Shown one piece after another: positions 40,606 through 46,168 of a DNA stretch of 51,077 nt. The notes below the pieces were generated by a model. That model made no database searches. It was not told the origin of the DNA and was given only the letters and a program-made list of their open reading frames with translations. The DNA lies in assembly GCF_000686705.1 (NCBI RefSeq), contig NZ_JMLJ01000020.1, forward strand, positions 1 to 51,077. The letters run 5' to 3'. Origin of the DNA: Clostridium hydrogeniformans DSM 21757 (GTDB lineage Bacteria > Bacillota > Clostridia > Clostridiales > Clostridiaceae). Each line of letters begins with the position of its first letter. The first letter of the stretch is position 1. The position numbers and the translations under genes are program-made.

Positions 40606-41005
40606 ATTAACCCCCTATGAAGTAAATATTCTTAATTATGTTATATCACAACTTATATTACAATGATTCCCTACTTAGGTTCACTTATCATATGTTCAAG
40701 CACTTTTATGTATCAATTATGAATCAAAGCTGTATCATATGCTTAATCGGCGGTTAATTAATAAAATACTATTTATATAAATATAGTATTTCTTAAAGCT
40801 ATTGAAAAATAAATCATTTAATTGTAAAATATTTACATGTAACTACCTTAATAATATTTATTAACCTCATAAATTAAGTCTAAAAAAATTTTTAGATTCA
40901 TAAAAAATATTGATTAACTAAAAATCTTAAATATAGATGCTTTTATAATAGTTATGGCCAAGTTATAAGTAAAAAGATTTAAAATAAGAAGGGAGCTATA
41001 TATAG
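40606..41005. other. 400-bp intergenic region before the MerR-like gene
   Basis: No gene is visible. It holds the CGGCGGT motif at 40,748 and, ten bases further, a 9-bp hairpin (AAATACTAT, 40,764-40,791) followed by TCTT. The rest is A/T-rich, and promoters for the divergent genes should lie here. I see no clear operator. Confidence 0.55.
40748..40754 (+). repeat. CGGCGGT motif, site 9
   Basis: Intergenic, ten bases before a 9-bp hairpin at 40,764-40,791. Confidence 0.9.
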
Positions 41006-41569
41006 ATGGAAAGTAAAATTTTTTCTATAGGTGAAGTATGTAATTTATTAGACTTAAAATCCCATAATCTTAGATACTTAGAAAAAGCTCTGAACCTTAG
41101 TCCTGAAAGAGATAAATCATTTAACAGAGTCTATACTGAAACTGATGTTAAAGAACTCAAAAGAGTTATAAACTTAAAAAAATCTGGCCTTAACTATGAT
41201 GCTATAAAAAAGATACTTAACGATGAAAAAGATATTGATATAAAAAGTGTGGAATGTGCCTGTACTATTACTGAAGAAAATATCCAAGAAAATTACGACC
41301 TTATTCCATTTGATAAGGTAGAAGTTTTAAAAAAGTTAATGAAAACTGTTATTAATGAAAGCTTAACTGAAAATTTAAATCCTAAACTTGAAGAATTATC
41401 AAACGACAACAAAGTTCTTAAAGATATTATAGAAAGGCAACAAAAAACTTACCTTAAGACCCAAGAAATGCACTTTAAAGATATTGATAATAAGTTCATT
41501 AAATGGAGAGAAGATAATTTTAAATCTGAAAAAAAATCTTTTTTTAAAACCTTATTTAAAAAAAGATAA
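41006..41569 (+). CDS. MerR-like DNA-binding protein with coiled-coil tail
   Basis: A 187-residue protein. The N-terminal 75 residues form a MerR-type winged helix (FSIGEVCNLLDLKSHNLRYL, then RVYTETDVKELKRVINLKKS and GLNYDAIKKIL). Residues 110-160 are heptad-like (KLEELSNDNKVLKDIIERQQ) and the end is strongly basic (KKSFFKTLFKKR). This RacA- or TnrA-like layout, with no ligand-binding domain, suggests a DNA-structuring or anchoring protein rather than a metal sensor. GGGAG lies upstream of ATG. It ends at a very long terminator. Confidence 0.78.
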   Translation: MESKIFSIGEVCNLLDLKSHNLRYLEKALNLSPERDKSFNRVYTETDVKELKRVINLKKSGLNYDAIKKILNDEKDIDIKSVECACTITEENIQENYDLIPFDKVEVLKKLMKTVINESLTENLNPKLEELSNDNKVLKDIIERQQKTYLKTQEMHFKDIDNKFIKWREDNFKSEKKSFFKTLFKKR

Positions 41570-41588
41570 AAAGATAAAAAGATTACAT

Positions 41589-41638
41589 ATCTAATGAAAT
41601 AGACGATGGATCTCCACCCATCGTCTATTTTATTAGAT
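41589..41638. terminator. Long bidirectional terminator
   Basis: A stem of about 20 bp with core AATAGACGATGG and complement and outer ATCTAAT/ATTAGAT pairs, separating the MerR-like gene from the converging interrupted small gene. Confidence 0.9.
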
Positions 41639-41749
41639 ACCTTTCGCAATACTTTTTATAAGTTCTAAACAGTAAATATAATCCCCTAAAGAACTGTGAT
41701 CTTGAATCTTATCTACTCATTCATATGCTAGGGAATCACACAAACCCAC
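41633..41749 (-). pseudogene. Small gene interrupted by one in-frame TGA
   Basis: AGGAGGAATAAG precedes GTG at 41,749. The frame reads MGLCDSLAYE, then TGA at 41,717-41,719, and continues open (VDKIQDHSSLGDYIYCLELI, then KSIAKGI) to a TAA. TGG to TGA (Trp) would explain the break. The perfect ribosome binding site and position 31 bases before a serine recombinase end suggest a once-functional 38-residue gene. Second such case on this plasmid, after 10,786-10,986. Confidence 0.5.
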
Positions 41750-41779
41750 CTTATTCCTCCTAACTTATACTTATAAAGT

Positions 41780-42430
41780 TTATTCTAATCTTGTAGATGT
41801 ACTATTCCATAACATATTCTTATTGCCTTCAGTCTTATTTCTCTGGTTTATAAGTTTATAAAAAGTACTCTTTTTTAAGTTTAAAATTTTCATAGCTTCT
41901 ACAGCTTTTATTTTTCCAGCTCTCCACTCCTGGTAAACTTCATTAAAATTTCCTGGCACCTCAATTTGAGGTCTCCCAAACCTTTTTCCCTTTAACTTAG
42001 CTATATCTATCCCTTCTCTTTGTCTTTGCTTTATCTTTTTACGTTCTACTTCTGCAACATAAGCTAATAAACTTAGAAACTGATCCTCCATTAACTTTCC
42101 TAGATCACCCATTTCTTTGAATTTTCTTGAATCAAATAAACTCTCATTTTCTAAAATTATTATATCTGCATCCAATTCTCTAGTTATGTACTTCCACTCT
42201 CTTATAATCCCATCATAAGTTCTTCCTAATCTATCTAATGAGTCCATGTATATTAAATCTCCTGACCTTATAAATTCCTTCATAAGTTGATATTTGGGTC
42301 TATCAAAATTTGCACCAATAGCTTTATCTAGAAAAATATATCTTTCTTCTATTCCTATATTTTTAAATTTTTCTATTTGTCTATCTTCGTTTTGATCTTT
42401 AGATGATACCCTCGCATATCCTAATATCAT
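41780..42430 (-). CDS. Serine recombinase (resolvase/invertase family)
   Basis: A 216-residue small serine recombinase. The start MILGYARVSSKDQNEDRQIE carries the catalytic Ser9 in ARVS. MDSLDRLGRTYD (arginine motif near residue 70) and the E-helix region follow. The C-terminal HTH (AVEAMKILNLKKSTFYKLIN) binds the crossover site. Start at the second ATG (42,430) because AGGAGG lies six bases before it. It probably resolves plasmid multimers or inverts a segment, with a candidate res site upstream at 42,460-42,500. No transposase accompanies it. Confidence 0.94.
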   Translation of the reverse strand: MILGYARVSSKDQNEDRQIEKFKNIGIEERYIFLDKAIGANFDRPKYQLMKEFIRSGDLIYMDSLDRLGRTYDGIIREWKYITRELDADIIILENESLFDSRKFKEMGDLGKLMEDQFLSLLAYVAEVERKKIKQRQREGIDIAKLKGKRFGRPQIEVPGNFNEVYQEWRAGKIKAVEAMKILNLKKSTFYKLINQRNKTEGNKNMLWNSTSTRLE

Positions 42431-42459
42431 TTGCATCCTCCTATATACCTATTTTTTAC

Positions 42460-42500
42460 ATAACGTTCTAAAATATATATATTAATATTAAAACGTTTAT
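42460..42500. repeat. Imperfect dyad upstream of the recombinase, candidate res subsite
   Basis: ATAACGTT and AACGTTTAT lie in inverted orientation around an A/T-rich centre, just upstream of the recombinase start, where resolvase sites commonly lie. The 2-bp crossover cannot be identified. Confidence 0.35.
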
Positions 42501-42588
42501 AAAGTATTTTCAATATATTTTTGGACACTTTAAGAGCTAATTTAAAAATAGTCTAAAAAGTATACTTTTATGGAATAATTAATATAAT

Positions 42589-42621
42589 AAAAAGGGCTAG
42601 TATTTTAAACTAGCCCTTTTT
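42589..42621. terminator. Bidirectional terminator after the CoiA-like zinc-finger gene
   Basis: Perfect 13-bp arms AAAAAGGGCTAGT with a seven-base loop and T-runs both ways, seven bases past the stop at 42,628. Confidence 0.92.
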
Positions 42622-42627
42622 ATTAAA

Positions 42628-43575
42628 CTATAGTGTAATTATCTGATTTCTATGTAGTAAATTTCCCTTAATATTAAGAAAATAATATTCGACTTTTTTA
42701 TTATCTTCTAATTTTTTCTCCCATTTTCTTTTACCACTAATCCAAAATTTAGAATATAGTAAAATCTCTTTTCCTACTAAGTGCTCAACAAGACTATCAA
42801 GTCTCCTATTTTCTACTTTTATCTGTATAGAAGGAATTTGATATTCGCTCCCTACTTTTTTAGCTCTTGGTGATTCTAATTCTATAGTGTAAAACTTATA
42901 TTTTTCATTTGGCTCTATTATCTTTTTTACTATTCCAAATATTGCAATAGGATGATATGGTCTTTTTCTTTCTATATACCCATATAAATTAATGAATGAA
43001 TCTATATCGTAATAAAAATTATTCCAACTTATATTGCTAACATTTCCCTTTCTATCACGAAATTTTAATATCACCTTAGAACTCATATCACTATTGCTCT
43101 CAAGAACACTTCTTAGCTGAAGCAATCTTTTCATTGTTGAGAAATAAGATTCTAACTTTTCTCCACTCTTTATAAACTCTTTTTCTTTATAATTTCCATT
43201 GCTTGTACTATCATCTTTATTATCTGAAGAACTATTCTGAAGTCTATCTATGCTATCTGATATTAAGTGAAGTCTAAGTTCAAATTTTCCTTCTTCTATA
43301 TCACTTAATACATCATCACTCGATTCCTTAGCTACTACTTTTAATTGACCAACAGTATCATATTTGCAATTCTGATGATCATTTTCCTTACTTTTAAGTC
43401 TGAAGTATGGCTTAACATAACACTTTTTATCATTAATTTCTTTGTAATATCCATTTACATATGTTAACTTAACACCACAATATACGCATTTTAAGTCTTC
43501 TTTCATACTCTCATTAGCTTCTTCTATTTTTATTTTCGCTCCATTGTGTAGAGCTTCTTGTAACTTTATACCCAT
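42628..43575 (-). CDS. Hypothetical protein with CoiA-like zinc-binding N-terminus (315 aa)
   Basis: Residues 25-75 hold a CxxC ... H..C pattern (LKCVYCGVKLTYVNG, then YFRLKSKENDHQNCKY) resembling the N-terminal zinc region of CoiA-like competence proteins. The middle is acidic and Ser/Asp-rich (residues 85-145). The C-terminal 170 residues are beta-rich, with GNVSNISWNNFYYDIDSFIN and VEHLVGKEILLYSKFWISGK, which suggests a nucleic-acid-binding fold. No nuclease motif is obvious. It is a single gene with its own terminator. Function unknown. Confidence 0.72.
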   Translation of the reverse strand: MGIKLQEALHNGAKIKIEEANESMKEDLKCVYCGVKLTYVNGYYKEINDKKCYVKPYFRLKSKENDHQNCKYDTVGQLKVVAKESSDDVLSDIEEGKFELRLHLISDSIDRLQNSSSDNKDDSTSNGNYKEKEFIKSGEKLESYFSTMKRLLQLRSVLESNSDMSSKVILKFRDRKGNVSNISWNNFYYDIDSFINLYGYIERKRPYHPIAIFGIVKKIIEPNEKYKFYTIELESPRAKKVGSEYQIPSIQIKVENRRLDSLVEHLVGKEILLYSKFWISGKRKWEKKLEDNKKVEYYFLNIKGNLLHRNQIITL

Positions 43576-43660
43576 AAATTTATCATTCCTTTTATGCTTT
43601 TTCTATATATTACATAAGTAGTTAAATTTATATTCCATATATAAAAATATTTTTTATATA

Positions 43661-43688
43661 TTGTATAAAAATATGTCTATGTTATAAT
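43661..43688 (+). promoter_or_regulatory. Promoter of the putative antitoxin RNA
   Basis: Plus-strand TTGTAT (43,661-43,666), a 16-base spacer and a consensus TATAAT (43,683-43,688). It reads into the small RNA described at 43,695-43,797. Confidence 0.72.
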
Positions 43689-43694
43689 AATATT

Positions 43695-43797
43695 AATAGA
43701 GGACAGCCGAGTGTAGGACTTGGCATTAAAAACTAAATGTGAATCTAACTATGAGAATCTATTGTGGGTGCAACCACTTAGATTCTTTTATCTTTTT
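43695..43797 (+). ncRNA. Putative antisense antitoxin RNA (RatA-like arrangement)
   Basis: Downstream of a good plus-strand promoter, a non-coding stretch of about 100 bases ends in a hairpin (GAATCTA ... TAGATTC with an inner GTGG/CCAC, 43,755-43,785) and a T-rich tail (TTTTATCTTTTT). It is antisense to the last six codons and 3' region of the small hydrophobic protein at 43,778-43,960. Convergent overlap with a toxin mRNA 3' end is the RatA/txpA arrangement. No sequence identity with RatA is claimed. Confidence 0.62.
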
Positions 43798-43960
43798 GTG
43801 AATCCAAAGTAATGCATACTTCATTATCACCATCTATATCACTTTTCTTCTTATAACCAAATTTAAATTTATCAGGCCTATAACAAAAAAAGGCGAATAT
43901 AGTAAAAATAAAGCTTAAGAATATACAAATTATAATTAAAACTTGCACAAACTCACTCAT
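43778..43960 (-). CDS. Small hydrophobic peptide, putative type I toxin (60 aa)
   Basis: A 60-residue protein: MSEFVQVLIIICIFLSFIFT forms one membrane helix, followed by a basic patch (YRPDKFKFGYKKK) and a polar tail. Size and layout match TxpA/holin-like type I toxins. The start at 43,960 is chosen over an ATG 15 codons upstream because GGAGGGAGG lies directly before it. The mRNA leader contains CCTCC (complement of 44,015-44,019), which could mask this ribosome binding site, a common control in type I toxin mRNAs. A convergent small RNA overlaps the 3' end. It would insert in the host membrane on plasmid loss; toxicity is inferred. Confidence 0.68.
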   Translation of the reverse strand: MSEFVQVLIIICIFLSFIFTIFAFFCYRPDKFKFGYKKKSDIDGDNEVCITLDSQKDKRI

Positions 43961-44124
43961 AGCCTCCCTCCTCCCACTGCCATTCTCAAACCCTACACTC
44001 GACATATTAAAGAAGGAGGTATATTCACATTTTAATCCTCTATTGGTAATATTATAACATAATATATGCTTTATATCTTATATTATAATAAAACACTGAA
44101 TTAATAATACTTCTTCATATAAAA

Positions 44125-44478
44125 TTAAGAGTTCAATAAAAACAAAATAAATGTATTTAATATAATTAAAGTTACAGCTAATTCTCTACACTCTTTTCTT
44201 ATTCTTACTCTTTTCCACATAAAAGTTTCTATAAAAGTAAATAAAGATACTATAGACCCTGTTATAACAAACATAAAAATTGTTATTCTAAATAAATTAG
44301 AATTAATTGAAAATCCAAGATCCTTTAATGTCTTTGCATTGGATGTATTGTAGTATCTATAAGGTAAAAATGTCATAACTGTCATAAGTATAACACTTGC
44401 AATGAAAAACATTATTAATTCCTCTCTTTTGTTTTTCATTTCCTCAATATTATCTATTTCTATTAATTTATTCTTCAC
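44125..44478 (-). CDS. Hypothetical membrane protein (117 aa)
   Basis: A 117-residue protein with three hydrophobic helices near residues 21-39 (LIMFFIASVILMTVMTFLPY), 65-85 and 98-115, separated by a basic KRVRIRKE loop. GGAGGG lies upstream of the start. It lies among other small membrane genes on the same strand. Unrecognised family. Confidence 0.65.
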   Translation of the reverse strand: MKNKLIEIDNIEEMKNKREELIMFFIASVILMTVMTFLPYRYYNTSNAKTLKDLGFSINSNLFRITIFMFVITGSIVSLFTFIETFMWKRVRIRKECRELAVTLIILNTFILFLLNS

Positions 44479-44546
44479 CCCTATCCCTCCATTAATTATG
44501 CTATATTAATATTTTCGTAATTTTATAGTTAAGTCTTGCCTCTATA

Positions 44547-44858
44547 CTAGACTAAAAACTCACATATTGACTCCACTATACGAGTTACTAAGTTAAAAAT
44601 TCCCTTAGGATATATTGCAAACATGATTATTACTGTCATACCCAATATACCTATTATCATCATAGTATATCTATTATGTTTATAACAATGCTTAATAGCT
44701 CTTATATACTCAAGAAATGCTACAAATAAAAATAAATAATATACCCCTATTGCAAGTAATTTAAATAAATTTTGATTTTGTGAAAATTCTAAGACTAAAA
44801 TAGGTATAGCTAACGCAAGTAAAACACTCGCTATAATATAATGAATATCCTTACCCAT
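44547..44858 (-). CDS. Hypothetical membrane protein (103 aa)
   Basis: A 103-residue protein with four closely spaced hydrophobic segments (YIIASVLLALAIPILVLEF; KLLAIGVYYLFLFVAFLEYI; MIIGILGMTVIIMFAIYP; a short C-terminal helix). A His/Lys loop (AIKHCYKHNRY) lies between the second and third. The ribosome binding site is weak (GGAGAAAT). It is probably in the same unit as the 34-residue gene upstream and the 117-residue gene downstream. Unrecognised. Confidence 0.62.
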   Translation of the reverse strand: MGKDIHYIIASVLLALAIPILVLEFSQNQNLFKLLAIGVYYLFLFVAFLEYIRAIKHCYKHNRYTMMIIGILGMTVIIMFAIYPKGIFNLVTRIVESICEFLV

Positions 44859-44911
44859 ATTGATATTTCTCCAATTTCTTCGCTTTTTTATTATTCTATA
44901 ATAAATCCTTA

Positions 44912-45016
44912 TTAACTAAATATACCATGTTTATATTTATACAATCCACTTTTTGTAGGATTAACTTTTTTAACTTTACATACTTTTATATATTCAAATA
45001 AAATCTTAACACTCAT
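44912..45016 (-). CDS. Short basic peptide gene (34 aa) opposed by an antisense RNA
   Basis: A very strong AGGAGG (complement of 45,025-45,030) precedes ATG at 45,016. The 34-residue product (MSVKILFEYIKVCKVKKVNP, then TKSGLYKYKHGIFS) is basic with a short hydrophobic N-terminal half. A plus-strand RNA appears to run across the ribosome binding site and start. The upstream promoter at 45,249-45,277 carries two operators. Either a regulated peptide, a second type I toxin-like system, or a leader peptide for the membrane genes downstream. Confidence 0.5.
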   Translation of the reverse strand: MSVKILFEYIKVCKVKKVNPTKSGLYKYKHGIFS

Positions 45017-45106
45017 TTATTTTACCTCCTATATATACAAGGCTAGACAGAACCGTTATACTTAATATGTGTGTATTAGGTGATAGCTCTGGCTGTTGCC
45101 TTTTTA
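45011..45106 (+). ncRNA. Putative antisense RNA over the 34-residue gene
   Basis: A plus-strand promoter (TTTACA at 44,975, 18-base spacer, TAAAAT at 44,999) would start an RNA near 45,011, ending at the hairpin 45,079-45,100 followed by TTTTTATTTT. The stem GGTGATAGC/GCTGTTGCC contains three G.U pairs that exist only in the plus-strand RNA and become mismatches in the minus RNA. The structure is therefore selected for plus-strand transcription. The RNA would cover the ribosome binding site of the gene at 44,912-45,016. Confidence 0.58.
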
Positions 45107-45248
45107 TTTTATAATAATATACTTATCATTAATATTTATAGCATTTCTAAAATAACTTCTTTATATATACTTTTAATTTCAAACTTATCTACCTCCTCTT
45201 TAAAATATTTTGTTAATCGTCAGAACTCTTATTAAATCTTATAATTTA

Positions 45249-45300
45249 ATTATACAACTTTAAAGTTGTTTTGTAAACACTTTTACAACTTTAAAATTGT
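45249..45300 (-). promoter_or_regulatory. Repressor-controlled minus-strand promoter with two 16-bp operators
   Basis: Minus-strand TTTACA (45,272-45,277), a 17-base spacer and TATAAT (45,249-45,254). The spacer is filled by the perfect palindrome ACAACTTTAAAGTTGT (45,254-45,269); a near copy, ACAACTTTAAAATTGT, lies at 45,285-45,300 upstream of the -35. Binding would block transcription of the 34-residue gene and membrane genes. The likely repressor is the Cro-like protein at 45,586. Confidence 0.85.
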
Positions 45301-45525
45301 TTTTATAAACCTAAAAATTTATAAAAAATAGACTAGTATAATTCTCCTAGTCTAATTTTTATAAGCTTATGCCGAGTTCAAATTTTGCACTCAGCTATTC
45401 TTCATCACAATAAATAACTTCTTAAGTTATACTCCATTTACCTTCCATACATATACTCCCATATAAAATTATACACTACCTATTACTTTTTGCCACTTCC
45501 CTATCTCTTTAAAAATATTACTAAT

Positions 45526-45566
45526 ACAATTTTTAAGTTGTTTTACTTAACTTTATAATTTATAAT
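45526..45566 (+). promoter_or_regulatory. Autoregulated promoter of the Cro-like gene
   Basis: Plus-strand TTGTTT (45,538-45,543), 17-base spacer and TATAAT (45,561-45,566). The operator ACAATTTTTAAGTTGT (45,526-45,541), 14 of 16 identical to the palindrome near 45.26 kb, overlaps the -35 box. Transcription would start just before the ribosome binding site, giving an almost leaderless mRNA. Confidence 0.82.
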
Positions 45567-45585
45567 AGGATTGAGGAGTGGTATT

Positions 45586-45783
45586 ATGGATATAACTAAA
45601 AAGATTAATGTAATGTTGGCTGAAACAGGAAAGAAACAAACCGATCTTGCAAAGAAAATAGGAACTAGTCAACAAAACTTGAATGCTAAATTTAAACGAA
45701 ATAACTTTACAGTCGCAGATATGCAGCTGTATGCTGATACTTTAGGGTATGAGCTCATAATTGAATTTAGAAAAAAAGATTAA
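45586..45783 (+). CDS. Cro/XRE-type repressor (65 aa)
   Basis: A 65-residue protein consisting of one XRE helix-turn-helix (KQTDLAKKIGTSQQNLNAKF) and a short tail ending IIEFRKKD. The start at 45,586 follows GAGGAG; five upstream codons lie in the leader. Three near-identical 16-bp operators flank it, one over its own -35 box and two at the divergent minus-strand promoter, so it probably represses both. It is followed by CGGCGGT and a terminator. A decayed second copy lies at 45,955-46,089. Confidence 0.87.
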   Translation: MDITKKINVMLAETGKKQTDLAKKIGTSQQNLNAKFKRNNFTVADMQLYADTLGYELIIEFRKKD

Positions 45784-45800
45784 TTTAATAGATCATAACT

Positions 45801-45807
45801 CGGCGGT
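45801..45807 (+). repeat. CGGCGGT motif, site 10
   Basis: Eighteen bases past the Cro-like gene stop, just before its terminator. Confidence 0.9.
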
Positions 45808-45818
45808 TATATTTATAG

Positions 45819-45857
45819 AAGACTGGATCAGGATATTATTATCCTGCCCCAGTCTTT
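45819..45857 (+). terminator. Terminator after the Cro-like gene
   Basis: AAGACTGG ... CCAGTCTT encloses CAGGAT ... ATCCTG; a T-run follows. The inner stem matches that of the terminator at 46,097-46,168, suggesting common ancestry. Confidence 0.82.
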
Positions 45858-45954
45858 TACTTCTTGTAATATATTTTTTATTAGGTTAGTTTCCCTCATG
45901 AGAAATAATACAGTTCCTGCTGATACTATTTCTGCTAGAGTAAGTGGTGGTACT

Positions 45955-46089
45955 ATGGATGTAGCTAAAAAAGTTACTATTCTATTAGCCTATACATGAA
46001 ATAACTTAAATAATCTTGCAAGAAAAATAGAAACTAGTCAGTAAAACTTATATAATAAATTTAAAAGAAATAAGTATCGACTTCATGAT
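45955..46089 (+). pseudogene. Decayed second copy of the Cro-like repressor gene
   Basis: Base-level similarity to 45,586-45,720, including the upstream GTGGTA.TATG. The frame MDVAKKVTILLAYT hits TGA, continues NNLNNLARKIETSQ, then TAA, then NLYNKFKRNK. Similarity ends right before CGGCGGT at 46,091. Two stop codons make it a pseudogene. No operator copy is obvious upstream. Confidence 0.85.
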
Positions 46090-46090
46090 T

Positions 46091-46097
46091 CGGCGGT
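46091..46097 (+). repeat. CGGCGGT motif, site 11
   Basis: Exactly at the junction between the decayed Cro-like gene and the inverted methylase fragment. Confidence 0.9.
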
Positions 46098-46134
46098 ATA
46101 TGCAATAACAAAAAGGTTAAGCCAGGATAATTAG
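46097..46134 (+). pseudogene. Inverted fragment of the 3' end of the cytosine methylase gene
   Basis: On the plus strand this reads YAITKRLSQDN and stop, the same ending as the minus-strand cytosine methylase (YAIAKRLSQDN and stop). It begins immediately after CGGCGG, fused to the decayed Cro-like gene. It is a remnant of a second methylase copy or an inverted duplication. Confidence 0.85.
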
Positions 46135-46168
46135 TTATCCTGGCTTAACCTTTTTGCTATTGCATATA
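46097..46168. terminator. 34-bp inverted repeat formed by opposed methylase gene ends
   Basis: Arms of 34 bases match at 33 positions around a four-base loop and include T5 on each side. The right arm is the coding end of the cytosine methylase gene. It probably works as a strong bidirectional terminator. Confidence 0.88.

Larger units (their letters stand above)
45017..45585. other. Regulatory intergenic region
   Basis: Besides the antisense RNA, minus promoter and three operators listed separately, this stretch contains a terminator-like hairpin at 45,324-45,360 (TAGACTAG/CTAGTCTA between A- and T-runs) and otherwise A/T-rich sequence without a gene I can support. Confidence 0.65.

Noticed and set aside
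41780-42430. Serine recombinase as part of a transposon
   Set aside because: No transposase, terminal inverted repeats or target duplication seen around it; more likely a plasmid resolvase or invertase.
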